Notes under the pieces: model-generated | Database searches by the model: none | What the model saw: the letters and a program-made list of their open reading frames with translations, nothing else | What the model was told of the DNA's origin: nothing | Translations under genes and position numbers: made by a program | In this document: positions 38,099 to 47,431 of the stretch, piece by piece | How positions within the stretch are numbered: position 1 is the first letter of the stretch | Layout of the letters: each line of letters starts with the position of its first letter | Assembly: GCA_964513565.1 (NCBI GenBank) | Contig: CAZENE010000008.1 | Location: 1 to 64,000 of the forward strand | Length of the DNA: 64,000 nt | Reading direction: 5' to 3' | Origin: Delta-02 sp964513565 | GTDB lineage: Bacteria; Desulfobacterota; Syntrophorhabdia; Syntrophorhabdales; Syntrophorhabdaceae

Positions 38099-41000
38099 AT
38101 GTTCAGGAAGATCTTCTGGGTTTGTTCCATGACGGCGGTATGGCTTTTTCTCGCAGGGAATGCCGGTGCGGCTTCAGTTGAGCTTTTTTCACCCGAAGGC
38201 ACGGTCAAGGATATGCGCCAGGTCACCGTGCGTTTCAGCGATCAGATGGCGGCATTCGGAGACCCCCGTCCCGCGGACCCCTTTGATGTAGAGTGCCCTG
38301 CCAGGGGGACGGGGCGCTGGGTCGACGGCAGGAACTGGGCGTACGACCTCGAAGATGCGGCGCCGGCCGGAATCTCCTGCACATTTACCCTGAAGCCGAA
38401 CATCAAGACCCTTTCCGGCGTGTCATTGACAGACAGAAGGGTCTTTTCGTTCAACACCGGCGGTCCGCAGGTTCGTATATCCGAGCCCTATGAAGGGGAC
38501 GAGGTAGAGGAACACCAGACATTTATGTTCCGGCTGGACGCACCCGCGACAGAGGCTTCCGTGGTCCGAAATGTCTCCTGCTCGATAGAGGGAGTTCGCG
38601 AACGCGTCGGTATCCGTCTCATAACCGGCGCAAAGCGGGCCGAAATATTGAAAGCATCACGGCTGTCCTCAAAGGAGCATGACAGCACCGTCATTTTCCA
38701 GTGCCGGCAGGCATTTCCTCCAAAATCAAAGGTGAAGGTAATATGGGGGAAGGGGATCGCGGCGGCGAAAGGGAAAGTGGCAACGGCCGCGCCCCAGGTG
38801 CTCGAGTTCAAGGCACGCGGCCCTTTCACCGTACGGTTCTATTGCATGAAAGAAAGACCGGCCGGCGGGTGCATCCCGTTAAGCCCGATACGGCTTGCCT
38901 TTTCGGCCCCGCTGTCGCGAGAGGATGCCAGGAAGATCGCGTTGACCGCGGAGGAAGGAACCGCGAAAAGATCGTGGAAAGCCAGTATCTATGGCACCGA
39001 GAAAGAGACGGAATATGTCGTTTTCGAAGGCCCGTTCCCGGAAAGAAGCACACTTTATATCAATATTCCCCGGGATATAAAGGATTTTTCCGGACGAAGC
39101 CTTGCAAATGCGAATACGTTTCCGCTTGCCGTAAAGACCGACAGATATCCCGCGCTCGCTAAATTTCCTGAAAAATTCGGCGTCATCGAATCAAAAGAAG
39201 GGGCCGTACTGCCGGTGACCGTTCGCAATATCGAGGCAGAGATAAAAACTTGGCTCGAACGGGCCGGGCAGGAGGCGGCAGGCCGGGTTAAGACGGGTAG
39301 CCCGGAAGGAGAAAAAAAGCTCGAGCCGCAGGCAGGGGCGGAAAATAAGGAAGGAGCACGGGGCAATATCTACAAGGCATCGACAAGCGACCAGTCGATC
39401 ATGGAATGGCTGTTCAAACTTGAGAATACACCGCGGGAGAGACCGGTGCTCAAAGGCGCGGGGCATGCGAAGAGCTTTACGCTTCCCAGGCCGGGAGGAA
39501 CAAAGGAATTCGAAGTGATCGGCATTCCGCTCAAGGACCCTGGTTTATATATTGTCGAGATCGAAAGCCTTATGCTGGGGACGAGGCTCCTTGCAAATCC
39601 CGCCCCTGTATACGTTCCCACGGCTGCCCTGGTGACGAATATGGCCGCCCATTTCAAATGGGGCAGAGAATCGTCGCTTGTGTTCGTTACTGCCCTCAAC
39701 ACGGGGGACCCGGTGCCCGGTGCCTCGATCAGCATCAGGGACTGCCAGGGAGGGCTCCTGTGGCAGGGGAGAACCGGTGCGGACGGCATAGCGCGCATCA
39801 AGAAGGCTTTCCCGCCCTCGGACAAACTTCCTCAGCGCAAATCCGGAAAACGGGAAAAAGACCTTTACTACGATTCGTCGCGGATATTGTCCGAGATGGG
39901 AAGCGGCCTGTACGTCTTTGCCCGCAGCGGAAACGATATGACATTCACGCATTCGAACTGGAATGACGGGATCGAATCGTGGCGGTTCAATCTCCCCGGC
40001 AATTACGGCCAGAACGGGGACCCGGTCATAGCGCATACAGTTTTTGACCGGACACTGCTGCGTGCGGGTGAGACGGTGCATATGAAGCATTTTGCCAGGA
40101 TTCGCACAATGGAGGGACTGGCATTTCCGGCGGGCCTGGCTGCTTACAAGGAGGTCGTAATTCAGCATGCCGGCAGCAGCGAGAAATATACCCTGCCGCT
40201 GGCGTGGAGCGGGAAAGGTACCGCCGAGACCACGTGGAAGATACCCGAATCTGCAAAGCTGGGGACGTACCGGACATATTTCCGTAAAGCGTCAAAATCC
40301 GATGACTACGGCGACCGGCAAGAATCGGGGTCCTTCCGGGTCGAGGAATTCCGGGTCCCCCTTATGCGGGGGTTCCTACGGGGGCCGAAGGAGCCATCCA
40401 TCAATGCAAGCTCCGTCAATTTTGACATAGACGTGCGATACCTCACGGGGGGTGGTGCGGCTGACCATACGGTGAAAGTCCGCGGTGAAATTGAACCGAA
40501 GGAGATATCTTTCCCTCTATGGGAGGGTTTCTATTTTTCCAGCGGCTCGGTAAAAACCGGCATAGAGAGCGAAGGCCGGGAGTCGTATGAGGAAGACGAC
40601 GAACCCGCGGATGCAGAAAGGATGGAGGCGTGCCGCGACAGGCGCGACGGCACGCTGCGGCTGAAGACGATAGAAATGGGCCTCGACAGGCAGGGAACGG
40701 CCCGCGCGTCGTTTCGCGATCTGCCGAAAAGCGATGTCCCGAGGGATATAATAACGGAGCTGGAGTTCAGGGACCCGAACGGCGAGATCCAGACGACTTC
40801 GACAAGAATACCCCTTTACACGTCAGCGGTCCATGTAGGGATCTCCTCGAGCAGAGATAACCATTTGAACAACAATATGAGATATCAGGTCGCTGTGGTC
40901 GACATGCAGGGGAAACCCGTGCCGGGGACCGCGGTAAAGGTGAAGGTCTACAAGCGCCTGACATATTCTCACCGCCGCAGGATCACAGGCGGCTTTTACG

Positions 41001-43864
41001 CTTTTGAGCACCTTACCGAAAGAAAAGAGATCGGGGAGCATTGCTCGGGTGTCACCGGCGGGAACGGCATCCTGTATTGCGAGGGGAAAGCCCCGGAAAC
41101 CGGCGAACTCATACTGGAGGCACAGGCCGCGGACAGATCGGGAAACATCTCTTTTACCAAACGGGACGTTACCATTTATGGAAAGGAAGACTGGTACGAG
41201 GCCCGAAATGACGACCGGATGGACCTTATCCCGGTCAGCCGTTCCGTCGAGCCCGGGGAGACAATGAGCTTCCAGGTGAAGATGCCGTTCAGGGAAGCGA
41301 CGGCCCTTGTCACCGTTGAACGTGAAGGGATTATGGATGCATACGTCAGGAAGATCACCCGGGCAAACCCGGTGATAGATATCCCCGTCAAGGATAATTA
41401 TGTTCCCAATGTTTTCGTCTCTGCCCTTGTCGTGCGGGGAAGGGTCGACGGATCACGGCCGACGGTGATGTTCGACCCCGGAAAGCCGGCGTACAAGCTT
41501 GGCATATCGGGGGTAAAGGTCGGCTGGAAACCTCATGTCATGAAGATAGAGGTTGCAACGGATAAAAAAGTCTATGCGGTTAGGCAGCAGGTGAAAGCCC
41601 ATATTGCGGCGCGAAGGCCCGATGGGAGCGCACCGGGGAAAGGCTCCGAGGTGACGGTGGCGGTGGTTGACGAGGGGCTTCTCGAGCTCAAGCCAAATAC
41701 AAGCTGGGCCCTTGTTGACGCCATGATGCGCGAGAAACCGTATGAGATCTCAACCGCAACCGCACAGATGATGATCGTGGGCAAGCGCCACTTCGGGCGC
41801 AAGGCATTGCCCCACGGCGGCGGAGGCGGAAAGCAGCTTACCCGGGAGCTTTTCGACACATTGATATACTGGAAGAGCACGGTTCCCCTTGACGATAATG
41901 GCGAGGCCGATGTTGCATTTAACCTCAATGATTCGTTGACCTCATTCCGGGTGGTAGCCATCGCCAGTTCCGGCACGGAGCTTTTTGGCACAGGCGCTGA
42001 AAGCATCCGGACAACACAGGACCTGATGCTGATCTCCGGTATTCCGCCGCTCGTCCGGGAAGGCGATACATTCACCGCCGGTTTCACGGTGCGCAATACA
42101 TCCGACCACGACATGAACATCTCAGCGGCCCTTAAGACGACCGAAGGCATAAAGGGTAGGTCTTTCGAGAACCTGTCCCTTGCCATTCCGGCGGGTCAGG
42201 CGCGGGATGCCGCATGGCAGGTCAAAGTCCCTAAGGGGATAACAAAGATAGGGTACGAGGTTTCCGTGCGTGATTCGGACAACGCGCGCGATACCGTCAG
42301 GGTGTCTCAAAAAGTGGTGCCCGCCGTCGGCCTGCGCGTATTCCAGGCGACCTTGGCACAGATGTCGGGCCCCTTAAAAATGGACGTCGCGCGGCCTCCG
42401 GATGCAGAGCCGGGCCGGGGCGGCATATCGGTCGGGCTCAAGGGCCGGATATCCCAGAGCCTTCAGGGGGTGGTCGATTACATGCGCCGTTACCCTTACG
42501 TTTGCCTGGAGCAGAAGGCGTCCAGGGCCGTTGCGCTAAAAGACCACGAGATGTGGAAGGAAATTGCGGCGTCCATACCCGCCTATCTCGACCCGGACGG
42601 TCTCGTCAAATATTTCCCGACGATGCTCCGCGGCAGCGATTCTTTGACAGCATACCTGCTTTATATAAGCAAAGAAGCGGGATACGATCTTCCCGCAGAC
42701 GTGCGCAGCAAGATGATAAAAGGTCTCAAGGGATTTGTCGAAGGAAAGGTCGTTCGTTATTCCTCTTTGCGCACGGCCGATCTGTCCATCCGGAAAATGG
42801 CTGCACTGGCGGCGCTGGCCCAGCATAAGGAAAGCACGAAGGAGCTGATGACAACGGTAGATATTAAGCCAAACTTATGGCCAACATCTGCAGTTCTTGA
42901 TTGGATCGAGGTCCTGCGCCTGACCCCCGCGATCCTGGAGCGCGCCGCCAGGCTGGAGGCAGCTTCCCATATATTGAGGAGCCGTCTTAACCTGCAGGGG
43001 ACGGCCATGAATATCACAACGGAAAGAACGGATGCTTTATACTGGCTGATGGTGTCCTCGGATGTCAACGCGGCGAGAATATTGAGCGCGTCGATGAACT
43101 TCGATGCATGGCGGGACGATGTCCCGAGGATCGCCCGGGGACTCGCGGGAAGGATGAAAGCGGGCCGCTGGGACACGACAACGGCGAATGCCTGGGGCGC
43201 TATCGCAATGGACAAGTTTTCGCGCAAATACGAAGCGACGTCCGTGACAGGTGTTTCTTCTATTTCTCTCGGGCAGAAACAGGAAAATATCAGGTGGGCC
43301 GAACATTCAAAAGGCGGCTCGGCAGCGCTGGGGTGGCCGGACAAGAAAGATATTCTCCGCATCGAACATCGTGGCACGGGAAGGCCCTGGGCAACCGTTC
43401 AAAGCATCGCCGCCATACCGCTCAAAAAACCGCTTGCCTCCGGCTTTACGATAAAAAAGAGCGTGACCGCGATCGAGAGGCGATCTTCCGATGTATGGAC
43501 ACGGGGCGATGTACTGCGTGTGAAACTGGAGATCGACGCAAGATCCGATATGACATGGGTCGTGGTGAGCGACCCTGTACCCGCGGGTTCGGCTATCCTG
43601 GGGTCGGGACTCGGTCAGGATTCAAAGCTTCTTTCAAAACAGGGAAACCAGAGAGGATGGGCGTGGGAGGCATACAGGGAAAGGTCCTTTGAAGCGCTGC
43701 GCGTCTACTATGAATTCGTGCCGAAAGGGACCTGGACGGTGGAATATAGCGTCAGGCTCAACAACGACGGTCTCTTCAACGTGCCCGCGACCCGCGTCGA
43801 AGCGCTCTATGTGCCTGAAATGTTTGGCGAGATCCCCAATGGTTCGATAGAGATAAAGAAATAG
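38099..43864 (+). CDS. Bacterial alpha-2-macroglobulin family protein
   Basis: A 1921-residue periplasmic alpha-2-macroglobulin, like E. coli YfhM, thought to trap invading proteases with a bait region and a reactive thioester. A signal peptide covers residues 1-25 (cleaved after AGNAGA). There is no lipobox Cys, unlike YfhM, so it is probably free in the periplasm. Recognised parts are the MG1-like N-terminal domain, an MG2-type domain with an extended-strand region near 540-700, and the A2M block (LPHGGGGGKQLTRELFDTLIYWKSTVPLD near 1240). The thioester motif C-L-E-Q is at residues 1469-1472, followed by the all-helical thioester domain. GGGAGG precedes the ATG. pbpC follows ten bases later, the standard pairing. 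Confidence 0.92.
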   Translation: MFRKIFWVCSMTAVWLFLAGNAGAASVELFSPEGTVKDMRQVTVRFSDQMAAFGDPRPADPFDVECPARGTGRWVDGRNWAYDLEDAAPAGISCTFTLKPNIKTLSGVSLTDRRVFSFNTGGPQVRISEPYEGDEVEEHQTFMFRLDAPATEASVVRNVSCSIEGVRERVGIRLITGAKRAEILKASRLSSKEHDSTVIFQCRQAFPPKSKVKVIWGKGIAAAKGKVATAAPQVLEFKARGPFTVRFYCMKERPAGGCIPLSPIRLAFSAPLSREDARKIALTAEEGTAKRSWKASIYGTEKETEYVVFEGPFPERSTLYINIPRDIKDFSGRSLANANTFPLAVKTDRYPALAKFPEKFGVIESKEGAVLPVTVRNIEAEIKTWLERAGQEAAGRVKTGSPEGEKKLEPQAGAENKEGARGNIYKASTSDQSIMEWLFKLENTPRERPVLKGAGHAKSFTLPRPGGTKEFEVIGIPLKDPGLYIVEIESLMLGTRLLANPAPVYVPTAALVTNMAAHFKWGRESSLVFVTALNTGDPVPGASISIRDCQGGLLWQGRTGADGIARIKKAFPPSDKLPQRKSGKREKDLYYDSSRILSEMGSGLYVFARSGNDMTFTHSNWNDGIESWRFNLPGNYGQNGDPVIAHTVFDRTLLRAGETVHMKHFARIRTMEGLAFPAGLAAYKEVVIQHAGSSEKYTLPLAWSGKGTAETTWKIPESAKLGTYRTYFRKASKSDDYGDRQESGSFRVEEFRVPLMRGFLRGPKEPSINASSVNFDIDVRYLTGGGAADHTVKVRGEIEPKEISFPLWEGFYFSSGSVKTGIESEGRESYEEDDEPADAERMEACRDRRDGTLRLKTIEMGLDRQGTARASFRDLPKSDVPRDIITELEFRDPNGEIQTTSTRIPLYTSAVHVGISSSRDNHLNNNMRYQVAVVDMQGKPVPGTAVKVKVYKRLTYSHRRRITGGFYAFEHLTERKEIGEHCSGVTGGNGILYCEGKAPETGELILEAQAADRSGNISFTKRDVTIYGKEDWYEARNDDRMDLIPVSRSVEPGETMSFQVKMPFREATALVTVEREGIMDAYVRKITRANPVIDIPVKDNYVPNVFVSALVVRGRVDGSRPTVMFDPGKPAYKLGISGVKVGWKPHVMKIEVATDKKVYAVRQQVKAHIAARRPDGSAPGKGSEVTVAVVDEGLLELKPNTSWALVDAMMREKPYEISTATAQMMIVGKRHFGRKALPHGGGGGKQLTRELFDTLIYWKSTVPLDDNGEADVAFNLNDSLTSFRVVAIASSGTELFGTGAESIRTTQDLMLISGIPPLVREGDTFTAGFTVRNTSDHDMNISAALKTTEGIKGRSFENLSLAIPAGQARDAAWQVKVPKGITKIGYEVSVRDSDNARDTVRVSQKVVPAVGLRVFQATLAQMSGPLKMDVARPPDAEPGRGGISVGLKGRISQSLQGVVDYMRRYPYVCLEQKASRAVALKDHEMWKEIAASIPAYLDPDGLVKYFPTMLRGSDSLTAYLLYISKEAGYDLPADVRSKMIKGLKGFVEGKVVRYSSLRTADLSIRKMAALAALAQHKESTKELMTTVDIKPNLWPTSAVLDWIEVLRLTPAILERAARLEAASHILRSRLNLQGTAMNITTERTDALYWLMVSSDVNAARILSASMNFDAWRDDVPRIARGLAGRMKAGRWDTTTANAWGAIAMDKFSRKYEATSVTGVSSISLGQKQENIRWAEHSKGGSAALGWPDKKDILRIEHRGTGRPWATVQSIAAIPLKKPLASGFTIKKSVTAIERRSSDVWTRGDVLRVKLEIDARSDMTWVVVSDPVPAGSAILGSGLGQDSKLLSKQGNQRGWAWEAYRERSFEALRVYYEFVPKGTWTVEYSVRLNNDGLFNVPATRVEALYVPEMFGEIPNGSIEIKK

Positions 43865-43874
43865 GACCATTTTT

Positions 43875-46028
43875 TTGAAACGCCCGGGCCGTATCGTATT
43901 TTTGTGTACCAGCCTTGCCGTCATCTTGGTTTTGTGTGCGGCCATTGCAGGGGCCTTGTACATTTCACGCTCCGTGCGGGAATTAAAGGTCCCCGCGTTT
44001 CGCGACGTCAGGACCTCATACAGGGCCTCGGATGCAGTGCTTCTTGACCGGAACAAAGAGATAATTCACACGCTGAGAAGGGATTTTTCTGGGCGCAGGC
44101 TTGATTGGACGCACTTGCCCGATGTATCGCCGGCATTTCTGCAGACGGTTATCCGGGGAGAGGACCGGCGTTTTTACCGCCACCATGGTGTGGATATCAA
44201 GGCCTTTATCGCGGCATCTTTGCGCAACATCTTTTCCGGGAGGCTCCGGGGGGCAAGCACGATCTCGATGCAGACAGCGTCGGTACTCAATAAGGAGCTG
44301 AAACCGGGGAAAGGCCGCCGCAACCTGAGGCAGAAATGGCGCCAGGTCCTTGCGGCGCTTGCTCTCGAAAAAGCCTGGACCAAACAGGAGATACTCGAGG
44401 CGTACATCAACTTTGTTTATTATCGCGGAGAGCTTCAGGGTATACGGGCGGCTTCCCGGGGGCTCTTTGGGAAAGAACCGTCGGGGATAACCCGGCTCGA
44501 ATCGCTGATCCTCGCATCCCTTATCACATCGCCGAACGCCCCCCGTGAAAAGGTCGTATCGCGTTCCCTGCGGCTCGGACAGGAGGCAGGGATCGAGGCA
44601 GACCGGGACGATGTCGACCGGAAGTGCCGGGAGGCCCTGGCATCCGCATATCATATAGCGTTCGATGTTTCGATAGCCCCCCATGCTGCCAGGATGCTTC
44701 TTGGGCCGGGAGGCGGCAGGGTCGTCTCAACCCTCGACGGGCGCATCCAGAGATTCGCGCTCGAGAGCCTTAAGAACAACCTTGCCGCCTTGCGAAACCG
44801 GAAGGTTTCGGACGGCGCGGTTCTTGTTGTCGACAATGTGACGGGGGAGATCCTGGCTTATATCGGCAACAGCGGCGAGACGTCGAGCGCGGTATGGATG
44901 GACGGGGTCACGGCGCGCAGGCAGGCCGGCTCGACACTCAAACCGTTTCTTTACGAGCTCGCGATCGAAAAACGGTATCTTACCGCCTCCTCTTTGCTGG
45001 AGGATTCTCCCGTAGCTATCACGACGCCCACGGGACTTTATGTGCCGCAGAATTATGATAATCAGTTCAGGGGCACGGTGAGCGCACGCACGGCACTCGC
45101 CTCGTCGCTCAATGTTCCTGCCGTCAAGGTCCTTTTAGTGGCCGGGCTTTCATCGTTCGTAGAAAGGTTGAGAGACCTGGGGTTTAAAAGTATCACGGAG
45201 GAACCGGAATTTTACGGGTACTCGCTCGCCCTCGGATCGGCTGACATCGAGCTCTTCGAACTTGTGAACGCATATCGCTGCCTTGCCCGGGGAGGATCGA
45301 GGTCGGGTCTCAAGTTGACATCAGGCGCCGGCCCCAAAACCAGGGAGCGCATAATGGATTACAAAGCGTCTTTTATCGTCTCGGAAATACTTGCCGACCG
45401 AGAATCCCGCGCCGTTACATTCGGCCTCGAGAACCCGCTGGGGACCCGTTTCTGGACGGCCGTCAAGACGGGTACCAGCAAGGATATGCGCGACAACTGG
45501 TGTATCGGCTTCTCGAGACGGTACACGGTCGGTGTATGGGTCGGGAATTTTTCCGGGGAGCCGATGCGCGATGTGAGCGGTATAAGCGGTGCAGCACCGA
45601 TATGGCTTGAAATAATGAACTTTCTCCACGCTTCTTCACCTTCACACGCTCCGAAGGCGCCGGCCGGCGTTGTCAAGGCCCGCGTTGCCTTTGAAAGAGA
45701 TGCGGAGCCCCCCCGTGAAGAATTATTCCTTGCCGGTACACAGCCGCTCACACGCGTCAAGGCCGATATGGTTTATGAAGAGGTGCGCATCGTCTATCCC
45801 CGGGAAGGGACATTGATAACAATAGACCCGGATATCCCCGCATCCCTTCAAAAGGTCGGCTTTCGTTTCGAACCGGGAAGCAAGAGATTCCGGTGGGTGA
45901 TCAATGGCATCGACTCCGGCTCCGACGGCCCGCTATTTCTCTGGGAACCGCGGCCGGGTTCATATATGGTTTCAATAATGGACCGGCAGGGAAAAATAAT
46001 GGATTCCGTCGGCTTCGTTGTCCGTTAG
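43875..46028 (+). CDS. pbpC: Penicillin-binding protein 1C
   Basis: A 717-residue bifunctional peptidoglycan synthase. One N-terminal membrane anchor (about 8-30). The glycosyltransferase 51 domain (about 60-230) has the catalytic EDRRFYRHHGVD and RGASTISMQTA motifs. The transpeptidase domain (about 310-560) has SxxK in GSTLKPF, SxN in SSLN and KTGTS. A C-terminal BiPBP-type beta domain (about 625-717) is typical of PBP1C. The start codon is TTG, which with AGGA upstream is plausible. It forms a pair with the alpha-2-macroglobulin gene, consistent with the view that the two act together after envelope damage. Confidence 0.95.
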   Translation: MKRPGRIVFLCTSLAVILVLCAAIAGALYISRSVRELKVPAFRDVRTSYRASDAVLLDRNKEIIHTLRRDFSGRRLDWTHLPDVSPAFLQTVIRGEDRRFYRHHGVDIKAFIAASLRNIFSGRLRGASTISMQTASVLNKELKPGKGRRNLRQKWRQVLAALALEKAWTKQEILEAYINFVYYRGELQGIRAASRGLFGKEPSGITRLESLILASLITSPNAPREKVVSRSLRLGQEAGIEADRDDVDRKCREALASAYHIAFDVSIAPHAARMLLGPGGGRVVSTLDGRIQRFALESLKNNLAALRNRKVSDGAVLVVDNVTGEILAYIGNSGETSSAVWMDGVTARRQAGSTLKPFLYELAIEKRYLTASSLLEDSPVAITTPTGLYVPQNYDNQFRGTVSARTALASSLNVPAVKVLLVAGLSSFVERLRDLGFKSITEEPEFYGYSLALGSADIELFELVNAYRCLARGGSRSGLKLTSGAGPKTRERIMDYKASFIVSEILADRESRAVTFGLENPLGTRFWTAVKTGTSKDMRDNWCIGFSRRYTVGVWVGNFSGEPMRDVSGISGAAPIWLEIMNFLHASSPSHAPKAPAGVVKARVAFERDAEPPREELFLAGTQPLTRVKADMVYEEVRIVYPREGTLITIDPDIPASLQKVGFRFEPGSKRFRWVINGIDSGSDGPLFLWEPRPGSYMVSIMDRQGKIMDSVGFVVR

Positions 46029-46088
46029 AAAACATTGGTCAGGATTCGATTTCCCGTGTAATTTCAGTATGTCCCGATAAAGTTTCGC

Positions 46089-46117
46089 TTGACACTTTTT
46101 TTGTATGGGAATAAGAT
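46089..46117 (+). promoter_or_regulatory. Promoter of the cold-shock gene
   Basis: Consensus TTGACA (46089-46094) and TAAGAT (46112-46117) with 17-bp spacing. The leader is about 48 nt, too short for the long thermosensor leader of E. coli cspA. Confidence 0.75.
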
Positions 46118-46171
46118 TGCTCTAAAGCACGAGCTTGGAGTGTTTCAAATAATTAAGGGGGGTTATGTAGT

Positions 46172-46375
46172 ATGCCACTGGGAAAAGTCAAATGGTTTAA
46201 TGATTCAAAGGGGTATGGCTTTATCGAACAGGATGGTGGCGAAGATGTGTTTGTTCATTTCTCGGCTATACGGCAAGATGGGTTCAAATCGTTGAAGATG
46301 GGTGAAAAAGTAGAATTTGAGATCGTGAAGGGGCCAAAAGGTCCGCAGGCGGCAAATGTAGTAAAAGCGGAATAA
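46172..46375 (+). CDS. CspA-family cold-shock protein
   Basis: A 67-residue single-stranded nucleic-acid-binding protein with the five-strand OB fold of cold-shock proteins. RNP1 (KGYGFI, residues 14-19) and RNP2 (VFVHFS, about 26-31) are intact, with the usual start GKVKWFN and the C-terminal ending KGPQAANV. A GGGGGG ribosome site lies nine bases upstream. Single gene behind a strong promoter. Whether it is cold-induced or constitutive cannot be read; RNA chaperone activity is the family role. Confidence 0.95.
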   Translation: MPLGKVKWFNDSKGYGFIEQDGGEDVFVHFSAIRQDGFKSLKMGEKVEFEIVKGPKGPQAANVVKAE

Positions 46376-46420
46376 TTTCAGAAACCATAAGGCGTAAACC
46401 GTAAGGCTTTAAAGGGGTAT

Positions 46421-46451
46421 GATCCGGACTTTCTGACACCGGGTCCGGATC
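46421..46451. repeat. Inverted repeat downstream of the cold-shock gene
   Basis: GATCCGGAC (46421-46429) and GTCCGGATC (46443-46451), a 9-bp perfect inverted repeat around 13 nt, about 45 bp after the stop. There is no T-run, so a terminator role is uncertain. The gap continues to 46657 with REP-like CCTGCGCAGG (about 46566-46575) and GGAATGACGG (46611-46620) but no gene. Confidence 0.55.
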
Positions 46452-46657
46452 CCGGTCCACAAGACTGTGCCGCATTATCCCCGCGTTGTCATTGCTCTAA
46501 AAAGACCCTGCCCGTAATTCACAGGCGGATATACCTGGTGAGGAAGGAAAGAGACAATCGATCCCTGCCTGCGCAGGAATAACGGCGAGGGACACAAGGG
46601 TGAGGGTGAAGGAATGACGGGTCGTGGTGATTCCCGGCATTCGAGACTGTGGCGCAA

Positions 46658-47431
46658 TTATTCACCGTCCTTCCTTCCACCGTCGGTGTTTTCTTTCTTC
46701 TTGCTTTCGTTCCAGAGGTTGTCCATGGTTTCAAGGCTGGCGGAGCGAATGTCCGTGTTTTGCTCAATATAACCAAAGCGCTTTATAAATTTGTCGGATG
46801 TCTCCCTGAGCGCGTCTTCGGGATCGACGGAGAGAAAACGCGCGATATTGACCACGGTGAAAAGAAGGTCGCCAATCTCTTCACGGATGCGGTTTCGGTC
46901 GCCTGCTGCCTCGGCATCTTTTAATTCGACGAACTCCTCATCCAATTTGGCATAGACGTCCTCGATCCTTTGCCAGTCGAAGCCGACTTTTGCAGCACGC
47001 TTTGTTATCACGTAAGCCCGAAGGAGTGCCGGCATCGAGGAGGGGATATGCGAAAGCAGCGAATAATCATCTTTCTCCTGCATCTTCAATTCTTCCCATT
47101 TTTCCTCGATCGGGCCGCCGAGGTTCTTTTTTTGAAAAACGTGCGGATGCCGATGGTACATTTTATGGTAAACAGCTTCGACGACGTCTTTTATATCGAA
47201 GGCATTCTGTTCCTTGCATATCTGGGAAACGAAAACTATATGGAACAGGAGGTCCCCGAGTTCTTCCTTGAGATGGGGAAGGTCTTCTTTTTCAATTGCC
47301 TCGATGATCTCATAGACCTCTTCAAGCATGAAGGTCTTGAATGCCGGGACCTCCTGCTTGCGGTCCCAGGGGCATCCTGCGTCGCTACGCAGGGTTTCCA
47401 TAAGTCCTACCAGTTTATCAAATGAATCCAT
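46658..47431 (-). CDS. mazG: Nucleoside triphosphate pyrophosphohydrolase MazG
   Basis: A 257-residue tandem-domain MazG that hydrolyses nucleoside triphosphates, clearing aberrant dNTPs and in E. coli moderating (p)ppGpp. Two copies of the E-E-x-x-E...E-x-x-D metal motif are seen: EEVYEIIEAIE then EELGDLLFHIVF in the N-terminal half, and DEEFVELKDAE then EEIGDLLFTVVNIAR in the C-terminal half. The N-terminal signature CPWDRKQ is near residue 20. It begins directly at the end of waaA, so it is the last gene of the lipid A operon; this placement is positional, not functional. Confidence 0.95.
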   Translation of the reverse strand: MDSFDKLVGLMETLRSDAGCPWDRKQEVPAFKTFMLEEVYEIIEAIEKEDLPHLKEELGDLLFHIVFVSQICKEQNAFDIKDVVEAVYHKMYHRHPHVFQKKNLGGPIEEKWEELKMQEKDDYSLLSHIPSSMPALLRAYVITKRAAKVGFDWQRIEDVYAKLDEEFVELKDAEAAGDRNRIREEIGDLLFTVVNIARFLSVDPEDALRETSDKFIKRFGYIEQNTDIRSASLETMDNLWNESKKKENTDGGRKDGE

